A DNA stretch of 64,000 nt from Virgibacillus proomii. GTDB lineage: Bacteria > Bacillota > Bacilli > Bacillales > Amphibacillaceae. Made by a program: the position numbers and the translations under genes. The notes beneath the pieces were generated by a model. It did not search any database. It saw nothing but the letters and a program-made list of their open reading frames with translations, and was not told the DNA's origin. The first letter of the stretch is position 1; each line of letters starts with the position of its first letter. The stretch spans positions 1,556,149-1,620,148 of the forward strand of contig NZ_FUFN01000010.1 in NCBI RefSeq assembly GCF_900162615.1, written 5' to 3'. This document shows positions 1 through 9,721 of the stretch, in pieces.

Positions 1-51
1 CCTGTTACAGATGGAGATATCTTACTCGTTTTATAACCAAGTACCGATATT

Positions 52-400
52 TATCCCGCATGTAAGGTGCCGTAAGCCTCCCTCTTCAAGAGTTGTAGGG
101 GAACGAAGAATTCTCTAAGGGAATATCAACGGTATCTAAATTCCTATTCGACTTACAGGAATAGATAGACTACTTGAATAGGCATCGCGGGTTTTCAAGG
201 ACTAGGAAAGCTACGATAGCAATACATCGCGTTTTCTCAAGGATAAGGAAAACTTCGTTAGTGATACATTGCGATCTTTTCCCACAAAGTATGCTTCGAC
301 ACTAGACCCATCACCACGCGAAATAAAACCTTTGTTCTACTTGTATCAGTAGAGGATGGAAGAAAACTTCTACGGAATGAAGTTTCACTTTATCTATAGT
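52..400 (+). repeat. Hairpin repeat family A, degraded copy 1
   Basis: The left end matches the family start (TTATCCCGCATGTAAGG, then TGCCGTAAG). The right end (about 350-395) keeps the AGTAGAGG/CTTCTAC hairpin and the terminal TTTCACTTTATC. The middle is replaced by copies of the CAAGGA repeat, so this copy is expanded and partly decayed. Confidence 0.6.
186..275 (+). repeat. Short repeat module D (CAAGGA-type), tandem pair
   Basis: Two successive, similar units of about 45 bp contain TTTTCAAGGACTAGGAAAGC and TCTCAAGGATAAGGAAAAC, each followed by a GATACAT-CGCG-like segment. Related units occur near 37350-37415, 47445-47530 and 62240-62395. Function unknown. Confidence 0.5.
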
Positions 401-875
401 TATCGCTTCGAATTAGGGCAATTCGCCCTTCTATACATATATTACTATTAGTGTATTCAAAAAGGGGGTAAATAGGGCCAAGAAGTTGGAGATGGCGAAG
501 TTTCGAGTAGCGCTTGTACAGGACGTACTGACTTCTATGTTCCCCACAGGACGTGGTTGCTTTTAGTAGAAGGTCTTTTGGTAAATTCATGAGTAATAGG
601 ACGACTTCCTCGAAAACCCATTCCAGCGCAAAAGCAGTTTGCTTTCCAAGGAGCGGAGAAACGAGCCAATAAAGAAAACTTGGCTAGCAGCAAGCGAAGC
701 GCAGACGATAGCCTAGTTGCACGTATACTTAGAACTTAAAAATTTTTAACTACGTTGAAGAACTAATTTTATTCGTTCCAACGCGGAAGAAATTCGATTG
801 TCATACTTTTTGAACAACCTTTAATATTGGAAAACAAAAAGATGGCTGTGAAAGCAGGTAAAGGAGTCATAAGAT

Positions 876-2216
876 ATGAAGGAAAAAACGATACAATTTG
901 AAAAGCTGACACTGCAATTTGAAATCGAAAAAGAGAACTGGCGAATGAGTTTACCTAAATCTCAAACCGCAGTCAAAAATATTCGGCAAATGGATTTAAT
1001 GCTTCATCCATCTGATTTTTTTGCTCCGCTAGCTATTACAGAGGAGGAGGATTCCTATCATTTTTCGTTTACGTTAGAACCGAGAATGAAGAAATGGAAC
1101 CAATTGGTAGCTTTACATAGAAATGAAAAACTACGATTACTATGTAATATGACAAAGCTACAGCGTTATTTACATACAAGGATAACGTTCTTTCTTCATC
1201 CCGATAACCTTGTATTTGATGACAATTTCATGCCGTGTGTTATTTACAGAGGAATTCGAAAACTGGTACCACCTTATGAAATGACAGAAGAAACGTTTTT
1301 TAAACAATTTCAGTGTTTTATCATTGCATTATTTTCCAAAAAATATAATTTTGATCAGCTTTATCACGGCTCATTACAAAATGCTAAGGATACAGATTTT
1401 CAACGCCAAGTTAGTGAGATGGAAGATTTAGCGCAACTCATTGATTATCTACACAAAAGCTATGAAGAAGAGCAACGCAAAACAGAAAGAACAATGGAAA
1501 TCGTTCCAAAGAAACGCTTTCGCCTTTTTAAACAGCTTGCTATCATTATGATTATCGTTTCCGTACTCTTAGCTGTCCCTGTTATTTATTATGGATTGAT
1601 CAAAACACCATATCAGAATAATCTTTTGAAGGCACATGGAGAATATCTGGCATCAGCTTATGGAGAGGTTATTTCTACGTTGGAGGAAGAGGATCCAGAA
1701 GCGTTGCCAAACCAGACGAAATATATTTTGGCGGATTCTTATATTAATGTCGAAAATTTGTCGGATAATGAAAAAGAAGTGATTTTAAAAAATGTCAGCT
1801 TAAAAAGTGATCCGGATTATTTACTTTATTGGATTTACAATGGCAGAGGAGAATTTGAAACTTCCATTGATAAGGCTAAATATCTTGATGATCCTCAATT
1901 GATTATATATGGACTAATTAAAAAAATAGAGCAAGTTAAAAATAATCCTGATTTGACCGGGTCAGAGCGAGAAGAAGAAGTTAAGAAATTACAGGATGAA
2001 TTAGATCAATATCGAGAAGATTACAACCTGCAAGATGAAGAAGCAGATAGTTTACCAATTACAGAAGAAGAAGTAGATACAAATGTAGAAGCAAAAGATG
2101 AAACTCCTGATTCAGATACGGCAAATGAAGAAAGCACAAATAATACGAAAGAAAAAGATAAAGAGAAGGATGCGGAAAAAGATAGAATTCAGGATGATAA
2201 AAAGGAAGAAAAATAG
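876..2216 (+). CDS. essB: Type VII secretion protein EssB/YukC
   Basis: Membrane component of the Firmicutes type VII secretion (Ess/Yuk) machine. The 446-residue protein has a cytoplasmic, pseudokinase-like N-terminal half (about 1-210), one strong transmembrane segment near residues 217-240 (LAIIMIIVSVLLAVPVIYYG) and an extracytoplasmic helical part. The tail (about 390-446) is a very acidic, lysine- and glutamate-rich low-complexity stretch. In the family EssB docks with the EssC ATPase, and here essC follows after 44 bases, so the two are probably co-transcribed. AAAGGAG sits 10 bases before the ATG. Length and architecture are normal. The identification rests on fold pattern, TM placement and the essC neighbour. 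Confidence 0.93.
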   Translation: MKEKTIQFEKLTLQFEIEKENWRMSLPKSQTAVKNIRQMDLMLHPSDFFAPLAITEEEDSYHFSFTLEPRMKKWNQLVALHRNEKLRLLCNMTKLQRYLHTRITFFLHPDNLVFDDNFMPCVIYRGIRKLVPPYEMTEETFFKQFQCFIIALFSKKYNFDQLYHGSLQNAKDTDFQRQVSEMEDLAQLIDYLHKSYEEEQRKTERTMEIVPKKRFRLFKQLAIIMIIVSVLLAVPVIYYGLIKTPYQNNLLKAHGEYLASAYGEVISTLEEEDPEALPNQTKYILADSYINVENLSDNEKEVILKNVSLKSDPDYLLYWIYNGRGEFETSIDKAKYLDDPQLIIYGLIKKIEQVKNNPDLTGSEREEEVKKLQDELDQYREDYNLQDEEADSLPITEEEVDTNVEAKDETPDSDTANEESTNNTKEKDKEKDAEKDRIQDDKKEEK

Positions 2217-2260
2217 TAAAATTGCGAACTAATTGCAACGGTTTAGAGAGGGAGAAAAAG

Positions 2261-5200
2261 ATGGCACAGAAATCACTTATGGTCACTTATAATAATCAAT
2301 TGCATAAATGCCATTTAGCAGAAGAGGCTAGTGATATAACCATTGGAAGCGAGTGGTCTCATAGCATTACATTTCCTGATTTGAATCAATTACTTACTAT
2401 AAATTGGGATGGAGCAAATGGATTTATCGATGGGAAAAGACTTGATAAACATACGACCATTGATATAAATGACAAACCAATGGACTTTTATTTTATTCAT
2501 CAGGATATGTTGTTTGTTTTTGATATTGCAGGAAGAGATACGATTACGTTAGGAAGCAACGAATATGACGATATTATGTTGGAACATACATCGGCAGATT
2601 TTGTTGTGAACAGGCAAAAAGATGGGATTACCTTTATGTTAGAGGATCAACTGGGAAATGTGTTTCATAATTTTCAGCGTGTTCATGGCCATGCTGTGCT
2701 TACTCCGGGAGATCAGTTGTTTGTAGATGGAACAGTAGTTTTTATTGGTGAAAATGAACTACAGGTAATGACGGCAAATCAAAAGTTAGAGAGTAGATTA
2801 GTAGAGCTGGTGGAAGTGAGTACTCCTTACAGTGGTGAATACCCTGATTATCATCGTTCACCACGGATTATTTACCGGGAGCCTGAGGAGGGGCGCACAA
2901 TTGCAAAGCCAGCTAATAAACCTTCTAAACCTAGTGAGCAATTGGCGCGCACGATTGTTCCACCACTTGTCATGGTTGCTGCACTTGTGGTGATTTCACT
3001 TATTCAGCCTAGAGGGATTTACATAATAGTAATGTTGTCCATGACGATTGTGACCATTATATTTTCCATTACTTCTTATATAAAAAACGTCAAAAAATAT
3101 AAAGAAGACATGAAGCATCGGAATGAGACGTATAAAGCATACTTGCAAAGAAAAACAAAAGAACTGCATCAGATAAGTGAGGAGCAGCGACATGCCCTGT
3201 TTTACCACTATCCGGATGTAGAGACAATCCGTGATATGGCTGTAGAAGTAGAGGCAAGAATTTATGAAAAAACAATGTATCAACATGATTTTCTTCATTT
3301 TCGTGCTGGATTAGGTACCGTTAAATCCAGCTTTGAAATTGATTTTAATGATGAAGAATTCTCTCAGGAGAAAGATGAACTTATTGATCAAGCAAGAGAA
3401 CTTTTATCTCAATATCAAGAGATTGAAAATGTTCCGGTCGTTACTTCTTTAACAAAAGGACCTGTCGGATATATCGGCCACCGTCCGCTTGTATTGGAAC
3501 AATTGCAGCTATTAGTTACCCAAATCGCATTATTTCACAGCTATCATGATATGCAATTTATTACGATTTTTCCGGAAGAAGAAAAACAAGAATGGGATTG
3601 GATGCGATGGCTGCCACATGCTAGTTTACGAGATGTCAATGTGCGCGGTTTTGTTTATCATGAACGTTCACGTGACCAGGTCCTTTATTCCTTGTATCAA
3701 ATACTAAAAGAACGCCGGCAAACGATAGAAGAAAAAAGTAATAAAAATGAGAAACTTTATTTTTCACCACATTTTGTCATTTTGATAACGGATGAGAAGA
3801 TGATCATTGATCATATCATAATGGAGTTTTTCAATGAAGATCCAAGTGAATTAGGTGTATCTTTAGTGTTTGTTCAAGACGTCATGCAGGCCCTCCCAGA
3901 GCATGTAAAAACAGTTATTGATATCCGAGATGCAAAACACGGGAATATTTTACTGGAAGAAGGCGAATTAGTTAATAAAAAGTTTCATCTCGATCATTAT
4001 CCAGATGGCTTTCATAAAGAAGATATTACTCGTGCTTTAGCACCTATCAACCATTTACAGAACTTAAAAAACTCGATACCGGAAAAAGTAACCTTTTTGG
4101 AAATGTATGGGGTAGAAAAAGTAAACGAGTTAGCTATTGAACAACGCTGGAGGGCAAATGAAACATATAAGAGCCTTGCTGTTCCGCTCGGATTACGCGG
4201 AAAAGATGATATCGTGCAGTTAAACTTACACGAAAAAGCCCACGGACCACATGGGCTCGTTGCGGGTACGACAGGTTCCGGTAAATCAGAAATTATTCAA
4301 TCTTATATTCTCTCACTCGGGGTCAACTTTCACCCACATGAAGTCGCTTTTCTACTTATTGACTATAAGGGCGGAGGAATGGCGAATTTATTTAAGCATA
4401 TGCCGCATTTACTCGGTACTATTACTAACTTAGATAAGGTACAATCCATGCGTGCTCTTGCTTCCATTAAAGCAGAATTACAAAAAAGACAGCGACTGTT
4501 CAGTGAGCATAATGTTAATCATATTAATCAATATCAAAAGTTGCATAAGCAAGGAAAAGCTAGCGAGCCAATGCCACATTTATTTTTGATTGCAGATGAA
4601 TTTGCTGAGTTGAAGTCAGAGCAGCCGGATTTTATGAAAGAACTCGTTTCAACAGCAAGAATCGGTCGTTCACTTGGTATCCATCTTATTCTTGCAACGC
4701 AAAAGCCAAGTGGTGTTGTGGATGATCAAATCTGGTCGAACTCCAAATTCAAATTAGCATTAAAGGTGCAAAATGCAAGTGATTCCAATGAAATTTTAAA
4801 AACACCCGATGCTGCTGAGATTACGTTACCGGGGCGTGCCTACTTGCAGGTAGGAAACAATGAAATTTACGAGTTATTTCAAAGTGCATGGAGTGGTGCA
4901 GATTACGTGCCTGATAAAGATGATCATGAATTTGTGGATACAACGATTTACGCGATTAATGATCTTGGTCAATATGATATTCTCACAGAGGATTTAAGCG
5001 GTTTAGCACATAAAAAAGATGTTGAGAAAAAGCCAACGGAACTGGAAGCGGTTATCGATTATATTGCTGATTACACAGAAAAATGTCAGATTGAGCCACT
5101 GGCAAGACCGTGGTTGCCACCATTACCTGAGCGTATTCCGCCAAAAGAAATACAAGATTTAGATTATAAAACAGCATGGAAAGAAGAAGCAAAGAAACCG

Positions 5201-6709
5201 CTAGTAGTTACGTTAGGACTTTTGGATCAACCTGAACTGCAATCCCAAACACGATTAACATTAGATTTAACGAGAAGCGGACATCTAGCAATTTTTGCAA
5301 GTCCTGGATATGGGAAATCAACATTTCTACAAACGGTAGTCATGAATCTAGTTCAACAACATCATCCAGAACACTTACATGTATATTTATTGGATTTTGG
5401 TACAAACGGTTTATTGCCGTTAAAGGCGATTCCTCATGTTGCTGATACGATTCTGGTAGATGAAGAAGAAAAAATTGGCAAGTTTATGCGCCTCTTATCA
5501 AGTAATATGAAGGAGCGCAAACAAAAGCTAAGTAATTATGGTGTCGCCAGTATGGATATGTATGAAAGGGCTAGTGAAGAGACCGTACCGAGTATTTTAA
5601 TCGTCATTGACAACTATGATTCAGTTCGTGAGGCTGAATTTTCCGATGAATTTGAGAAGCTGATTACCCAAATTGCCAGAGAAGGTGCAAGCGTTGGGAT
5701 CCACTTAGCAATTAGTGCCGGCCGACAAAGTGCAATGCGCATGCCATTGCTGTCCAATATTAAAACGCAAATTGCCCTGTACTTAATTGAACAGACAGAA
5801 GCACGTGCTATTGTCGGCAGAACAGACATTGAAATTGAAGAAATTGCCGGTAGAGGACTTATCAAATTGGAAGAACCCACCTTATTCCAAACGATGCTTC
5901 CTGCAGAAGGTAAAGAAACACTAGAAATTATTAACTCGATTCAAACGACTGCAAAAGAGATGGAGTCATATTGGGATGGAGATTTGCCGGATGAAATTCC
6001 GATGGTGCCAGAGGGAGTAGTTGACTTTGAGAAATTCAAGAATAATCGAATGACAAAAGGATTAATTAGGCAGCAGTTACTGCCTTTAGGCTTGGAATTT
6101 GAAGAAGTGCAGCCAGTCGCCTTTGACCCCATTCAACAGGGGCATCTAATTGTCGTAAGTGATCGACAAGATGGATTGGATAGAATGAAACAATCATTAG
6201 CAAAAAATGTTTCGCTTTTATCAGGCGATTACCAAACCATGTTGATAGATACAGCAGATCAACAACTATCTGAAATTGGAAAAACACTAAATGCATATAT
6301 TTCTGAGCAAGAAGGAATTGTTGCGGTTAAAAATGATGTCATTGCCGAAATAAATATGCGTATCCAACAACAAAATCCTGCGAGGAAATGGCTGATTCTA
6401 CTTTCCAATGTAAAAGATTTTTGTGATCGCAGTGAACTAGATGTGGATGAAATGACAATCATGTTGGAGCAAGGAAAAAAAGCAGGCATCCACTTTATAC
6501 TAATAGGGGATTACAATTATATTGGACTGAGCTTTGAACAAGTACCGAAATATATACGAACTCAATCCACTGTTGGATTATTGAGTATGCGACTTGGGGA
6601 TCAGGATATATTTAAGCAGCCGTTTATTAGGCAAGAAAAATACCCAAATCCATTTGAATGCTATCTAACCATGGATCATCAACATGTAAAATTGAAAATA
6701 CCGGAATAA
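2261..6709 (+). CDS. essC: Type VII secretion FtsK/SpoIIIE-type ATPase EssC/YukBA
   Basis: Motor ATPase of the type VII secretion channel, 1482 residues. The N-terminal about 200 residues look like paired FHA-type beta domains, followed by two hydrophobic segments near residues 230-275. The first FtsK/SpoIIIE domain has a Walker A at about 669-676 (GTTGSGKSE). The second has GYGKST at about 1016-1021. The third, C-terminal domain is degenerate, with no clear P-loop, as in known EssC proteins. I chose ATG 2261 because GAGAGGGAG lies just upstream; an in-frame TTG at 2222 would add 13 poorly coding residues. The T7SS substrate and effector genes follow 13 bases downstream, a typical arrangement in which the EssC C-terminus matches the adjacent effector set (known for S. 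aureus; inferred here). Confidence 0.96.
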   Translation: MAQKSLMVTYNNQLHKCHLAEEASDITIGSEWSHSITFPDLNQLLTINWDGANGFIDGKRLDKHTTIDINDKPMDFYFIHQDMLFVFDIAGRDTITLGSNEYDDIMLEHTSADFVVNRQKDGITFMLEDQLGNVFHNFQRVHGHAVLTPGDQLFVDGTVVFIGENELQVMTANQKLESRLVELVEVSTPYSGEYPDYHRSPRIIYREPEEGRTIAKPANKPSKPSEQLARTIVPPLVMVAALVVISLIQPRGIYIIVMLSMTIVTIIFSITSYIKNVKKYKEDMKHRNETYKAYLQRKTKELHQISEEQRHALFYHYPDVETIRDMAVEVEARIYEKTMYQHDFLHFRAGLGTVKSSFEIDFNDEEFSQEKDELIDQARELLSQYQEIENVPVVTSLTKGPVGYIGHRPLVLEQLQLLVTQIALFHSYHDMQFITIFPEEEKQEWDWMRWLPHASLRDVNVRGFVYHERSRDQVLYSLYQILKERRQTIEEKSNKNEKLYFSPHFVILITDEKMIIDHIIMEFFNEDPSELGVSLVFVQDVMQALPEHVKTVIDIRDAKHGNILLEEGELVNKKFHLDHYPDGFHKEDITRALAPINHLQNLKNSIPEKVTFLEMYGVEKVNELAIEQRWRANETYKSLAVPLGLRGKDDIVQLNLHEKAHGPHGLVAGTTGSGKSEIIQSYILSLGVNFHPHEVAFLLIDYKGGGMANLFKHMPHLLGTITNLDKVQSMRALASIKAELQKRQRLFSEHNVNHINQYQKLHKQGKASEPMPHLFLIADEFAELKSEQPDFMKELVSTARIGRSLGIHLILATQKPSGVVDDQIWSNSKFKLALKVQNASDSNEILKTPDAAEITLPGRAYLQVGNNEIYELFQSAWSGADYVPDKDDHEFVDTTIYAINDLGQYDILTEDLSGLAHKKDVEKKPTELEAVIDYIADYTEKCQIEPLARPWLPPLPERIPPKEIQDLDYKTAWKEEAKKPLVVTLGLLDQPELQSQTRLTLDLTRSGHLAIFASPGYGKSTFLQTVVMNLVQQHHPEHLHVYLLDFGTNGLLPLKAIPHVADTILVDEEEKIGKFMRLLSSNMKERKQKLSNYGVASMDMYERASEETVPSILIVIDNYDSVREAEFSDEFEKLITQIAREGASVGIHLAISAGRQSAMRMPLLSNIKTQIALYLIEQTEARAIVGRTDIEIEEIAGRGLIKLEEPTLFQTMLPAEGKETLEIINSIQTTAKEMESYWDGDLPDEIPMVPEGVVDFEKFKNNRMTKGLIRQQLLPLGLEFEEVQPVAFDPIQQGHLIVVSDRQDGLDRMKQSLAKNVSLLSGDYQTMLIDTADQQLSEIGKTLNAYISEQEGIVAVKNDVIAEINMRIQQQNPARKWLILLSNVKDFCDRSELDVDEMTIMLEQGKKAGIHFILIGDYNYIGLSFEQVPKYIRTQSTVGLLSMRLGDQDIFKQPFIRQEKYPNPFECYLTMDHQHVKLKIPE

Positions 6710-6722
6710 AGGGGAGTGGGGG

Positions 6723-7139
6723 ATGAGTACATCATTAAGTCTTCTACGTCAGCAACGATCAACGGTTTTAAAGGGGATAAGTAATTCCAAAGAACAAATT
6801 ATTATACTAGCAGATAAGATTAGTAGATTGCGGGCAGCTTCTACTAATCTACAAAAAAGCATTTCAGAGCTTGAATCAAATAAGCGACAAGTAGATAGTT
6901 TATCAATTGAAAACAATCGGTGGTCTGGAACGAATGAAACTAAATTTCTAAATAAGTATGATGCATACAGAGATAGTGTAAAATCGTTTTTGGGTGACAC
7001 GATTAATGCAAAAGAAGACATTGAAGATACAATAAGGAGATTAGAGGATAGTAAAGCAGCATACATTAATGGTTTAAATAATCTTCAGTCAACCCTAAGT
7101 TCTATTGAGTACAAAATCAGTCATGTAAAGGTGGAATAA
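6723..7139 (+). CDS. YwqH-like T7SS helper (DUF5082-type), WXG-like
   Basis: A 138-residue, almost entirely alpha-helical protein with long heptad-like stretches and a central WSG turn (RWSGTNETKF, about residues 66-75) that resembles the helix-turn-helix of WXG100 proteins. This matches the YwqH/DUF5082 family, which is encoded just upstream of LXG toxins and is thought to act as a partner or targeting factor for them. It starts with ATG behind GGGGAGTGGGGG, 13 bases after essC, and is followed after 3 bases by the YwqI-like gene. Function is inferred from family and context; no catalytic motif is visible. Confidence 0.8.
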   Translation: MSTSLSLLRQQRSTVLKGISNSKEQIIILADKISRLRAASTNLQKSISELESNKRQVDSLSIENNRWSGTNETKFLNKYDAYRDSVKSFLGDTINAKEDIEDTIRRLEDSKAAYINGLNNLQSTLSSIEYKISHVKVE

Positions 7140-7142
7140 TTC

Positions 7143-7433
7143 ATGAGTAAAGAAGTTAGCATAAATATGGATGTTTTTAGGTCAAATATTGAAAAAATAA
7201 GAGAAACTGCTACCAGCCTAAAAACAGGTATTAAAACAAATCGTACTTTTAAAAAAACAAATATAAAGCCTTTTATTAATGACTTAGAGAATATCATTAA
7301 AGGCGTTGAATTATTAGAAAGATATAAACAGTTATTAATAGAAGATATCTATACTTTAAAACATGTCGGTGAACAGATGCGGGAGAATGATGAACGCCAA
7401 TCACAAAAATTACAATATAGTGATCTAAAATAA
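7143..7433 (+). CDS. YwqI-like T7SS helper protein
   Basis: A 96-residue, charged, helical protein (MSKEVSINMDVFRSN at the start). It matches the YwqI family by size, helical pattern and position between a YwqH-like gene and an LXG toxin gene. Members are small WXG100-like partners believed to bind the LXG domain and present it to the secretion machine. The preceding AAGGTGG at the end of the upstream gene provides the ribosome site, so translation is probably coupled. No enzyme motif is present. Confidence 0.75.
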   Translation: MSKEVSINMDVFRSNIEKIRETATSLKTGIKTNRTFKKTNIKPFINDLENIIKGVELLERYKQLLIEDIYTLKHVGEQMRENDERQSQKLQYSDLK

Positions 7434-7454
7434 TTACAGTTAAGGAGGTTTATA

Positions 7455-8924
7455 ATGAGTTACAGGGTTGATATAACAGAAGTCATAACACTTTCTGATG
7501 AATTAGAAAGTACAGTTTCAAATATTAAATCATCCTTAGATAGATTGCAAGCTAATGTTAAAAAGTTTAATGCAATGGATTCTTTTTCAGGAAAAACTGC
7601 AAATGCTGCTAAAGCCTATTTTAAAGACTGTCATCTTACATTAATAGACAAATTTCAAGAAATTTTTCTAGACATACAAGTGAATTTAAATGATCATATT
7701 GACGCTTTTTTTGGTAATGTCGATTCAAGTGATTCTGCTAAAATAGAATCCAATTATTTAATAGAAATAGATAGAGAAAATGATGTAATATATAAAAAAA
7801 TCAATAATAACCATATTTCAATTCAAAGAACGATTCAAAGAGTAAGTGATATTTGTCCTATAAACATTCCGAGTTTTTATAGTGTGACTAATGCGTATAG
7901 GGAAACAGTACAGAGTATTAACGAACTTGAAAAAAATCTCAACTCATTTACTAATGAAGGGAAAATTAGAGTTTCAGGTACAAAAGACTTTCTACACCAT
8001 ATTGAAAAAGTATTAAATGCTGCTGGTACTGAAAAAGGAGAGGCAAGATTTAACGATTATAAAAGTGGTACAGCAAAAAAAGAAGTACTTGCGTTAAAGC
8101 AAGTGGTATCAGTTATAGGGAAAACAAAAACATTAGCTACTGGATTAACGTCGAGTCATGCTATAGCAAAGGCAGCGCAAAATCAAGGGTTAAGTGTGAC
8201 TGAATATACAAAAAATGGAAAACTTCAATATCGTATCAACGCTACAGAAAATGCATTAAGAGCGCTTGGTGTAACTCCTGATACGCACGCAAGAAAGGCT
8301 TTTAATCAAAAGAAAAAGAGCGGTATTCCAAAATCTCATTGGAGCGAGCAAACAAAATTAAAGTATCAGAGAAATACTCCAATTAACTATTATGATAAGA
8401 AAACGGGGAAGCAAGTCTGGTCTCGAACAGGTACTGAAGTCATTTATAAACATCCAGCAATGGAAGCATGGAATGATAAGGCCACGAAGTGGGAAAAAAC
8501 CAAAACGGTAGGAAAGGCAGCGGGAAAAGGAGCAGCAAATGCCTTAAGAGACACCGTGGATGCAAAAGATATTGTAAAAAGTGGGCCAAAGGGTTTGACA
8601 AAATCGCTAGGTCCTATAGGTGGTGGGTTAAGTTATTATAGTAATTATCATGATGCACGTGCAGATGGTTTGAGTGGAAAGAAAGCCCATAGCAGAGCAG
8701 CAGTTGATACCACTGTGGATGTAGCAGTAGGTGGAGCTGTACAAGCTGGACTTACTGCTGCAGGAACAGCATTTATACCAATACCAGGTGTTGGCACGGC
8801 AATAGGTGTTGTAGCTGGAGTAGGAGCAAATTGGCTTTTAAACAAAAAGTTTGGAAAAAGTGAGAAATCAGTTATGGACTATACTAAGAGTGCATTTAGA
8901 AAAGTGAAAAATTGGTTTAACTAA
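7455..8924 (+). CDS. LXG-domain polymorphic toxin with glycine-rich hydrophobic C-terminus
   Basis: A 489-residue putative T7SS effector. Residues 1-190 form the helical LXG targeting domain (starts SYRVDITEVITLSDELES). A lysine-rich linker follows (about 195-370). The C-terminal part (about 385-475) is rich in Gly and Ala and hydrophobic, including AVGGAVQAGLTAAGTAF and PIPGVGTAIGVVAGVGANW, and ends in a basic tail. It lacks recognisable nuclease, NADase or lipase motifs. Glycine-zipper-like tails occur in membrane-permeabilising LXG toxins such as streptococcal TelE, so pore formation is a reasonable inference; the adjacent integral-membrane protein would fit as immunity. The ATG lies behind AAGGAGGTTTATA. 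Confidence 0.85.
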   Translation: MSYRVDITEVITLSDELESTVSNIKSSLDRLQANVKKFNAMDSFSGKTANAAKAYFKDCHLTLIDKFQEIFLDIQVNLNDHIDAFFGNVDSSDSAKIESNYLIEIDRENDVIYKKINNNHISIQRTIQRVSDICPINIPSFYSVTNAYRETVQSINELEKNLNSFTNEGKIRVSGTKDFLHHIEKVLNAAGTEKGEARFNDYKSGTAKKEVLALKQVVSVIGKTKTLATGLTSSHAIAKAAQNQGLSVTEYTKNGKLQYRINATENALRALGVTPDTHARKAFNQKKKSGIPKSHWSEQTKLKYQRNTPINYYDKKTGKQVWSRTGTEVIYKHPAMEAWNDKATKWEKTKTVGKAAGKGAANALRDTVDAKDIVKSGPKGLTKSLGPIGGGLSYYSNYHDARADGLSGKKAHSRAAVDTTVDVAVGGAVQAGLTAAGTAFIPIPGVGTAIGVVAGVGANWLLNKKFGKSEKSVMDYTKSAFRKVKNWFN

Positions 8925-8949
8925 TTTACTATTTGGAGGGAAAAGAATA

Positions 8950-9720
8950 TTGAAAAAATTTAAAGAAGAAGACTTTGCAGTATTAAGAGGTCCTTTAGAG
9001 TCAGGAAGACAAAGTCCATCCAATTTTTCAGCTATGTTTATTTTGTCTGTTTTTTTACAGGCGCTAATGTTTTTTTTAACATATGTTGTAGCTGCAGATG
9101 ACTCAATATTTCCTTTTAAAGAGAATTTGTTTTACTTTCATTTATTTATTACTGGATTATTAATTGTATTATCCATTATCTATGCAATTCCAAAAGTATA
9201 TATAAAGGGACAGAAAATGCAATACTTAATATCGATTTTAATCTCTCAAAATCTATTTGGTGCATTCTTCTACCTTAGCGGATTGTTTGTTATAGGTACC
9301 AAGAGTTCAATAACGATAGCCCCACTTATTAATTTTACGTTGATTACGTTATTGTTTGGCTTCCTAGTATTCATAGTAACTTCTATTCGTTTTTATGTCT
9401 TGCTTAAAAAAGGACATTATCGAAAGGGATCATCTAAGGATAAACTAAGGTCTAAGTATGAAACAGGTATAAAATCTTATTTACCAATAATTATAGTAGG
9501 AAGTATAGGAACGCTTTTTATTTTACAATATTTAATCAGTCTATTTGGACTATATGATCTTGAAGATACAATAATGGCAACAGTTTGCATACTACTGTTT
9601 CCTACTATGATGTTTGTTCTCCCTGAGCAATTAGTTATTTTATATTGTAAATACCGCTTTGATAGCTTTAACTTTAATAAACGTGGAGAATTAAATCCAA
9701 TGGGAAGAAAGGGTGCTTAA
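8950..9720 (+). CDS. Polytopic membrane protein, probable immunity protein for the LXG toxin
   Basis: A 256-residue protein with about six hydrophobic segments and a conserved-looking amphipathic N-terminus (DFAVLRGPLESGRQS). A start at TTG 8950 is chosen because GGAGGG lies 10 bases upstream and homology with the second copy at 15140 begins at the same point. No transporter motif is seen. It directly follows the toxin whose tail looks membrane-active, which suggests the immunity role (inference). The last 100 bases are almost identical to the damaged copy at 15140-15912, indicating recent recombination or gene conversion. Confidence 0.7.
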   Translation: MKKFKEEDFAVLRGPLESGRQSPSNFSAMFILSVFLQALMFFLTYVVAADDSIFPFKENLFYFHLFITGLLIVLSIIYAIPKVYIKGQKMQYLISILISQNLFGAFFYLSGLFVIGTKSSITIAPLINFTLITLLFGFLVFIVTSIRFYVLLKKGHYRKGSSKDKLRSKYETGIKSYLPIIIVGSIGTLFILQYLISLFGLYDLEDTIMATVCILLFPTMMFVLPEQLVILYCKYRFDSFNFNKRGELNPMGRKGA

Positions 9721-9721
9721 A

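Larger units (their letters stand above)
1..875. other. Gene-free, repeat-rich stretch upstream of essB
   Basis: No convincing gene is present on either strand. The stretch holds a degraded copy of the interspersed hairpin repeat (about 52-400), split by copies of a second short repeat (186-275) built on a CAAGGA-(C/T)-AGGAAA theme. The last 100 bases carry a plausible promoter region and the essB ribosome site AAAGGAG at about 859-865. WXG100 (EsxA/YukE) and YukD genes, which often precede essB, are not here. Confidence 0.6.

Noticed and set aside
390..590. A 66-codon minus-strand open frame
   Set aside because: It lies in repeat DNA, has no ribosome site and its sequence looks non-coding.
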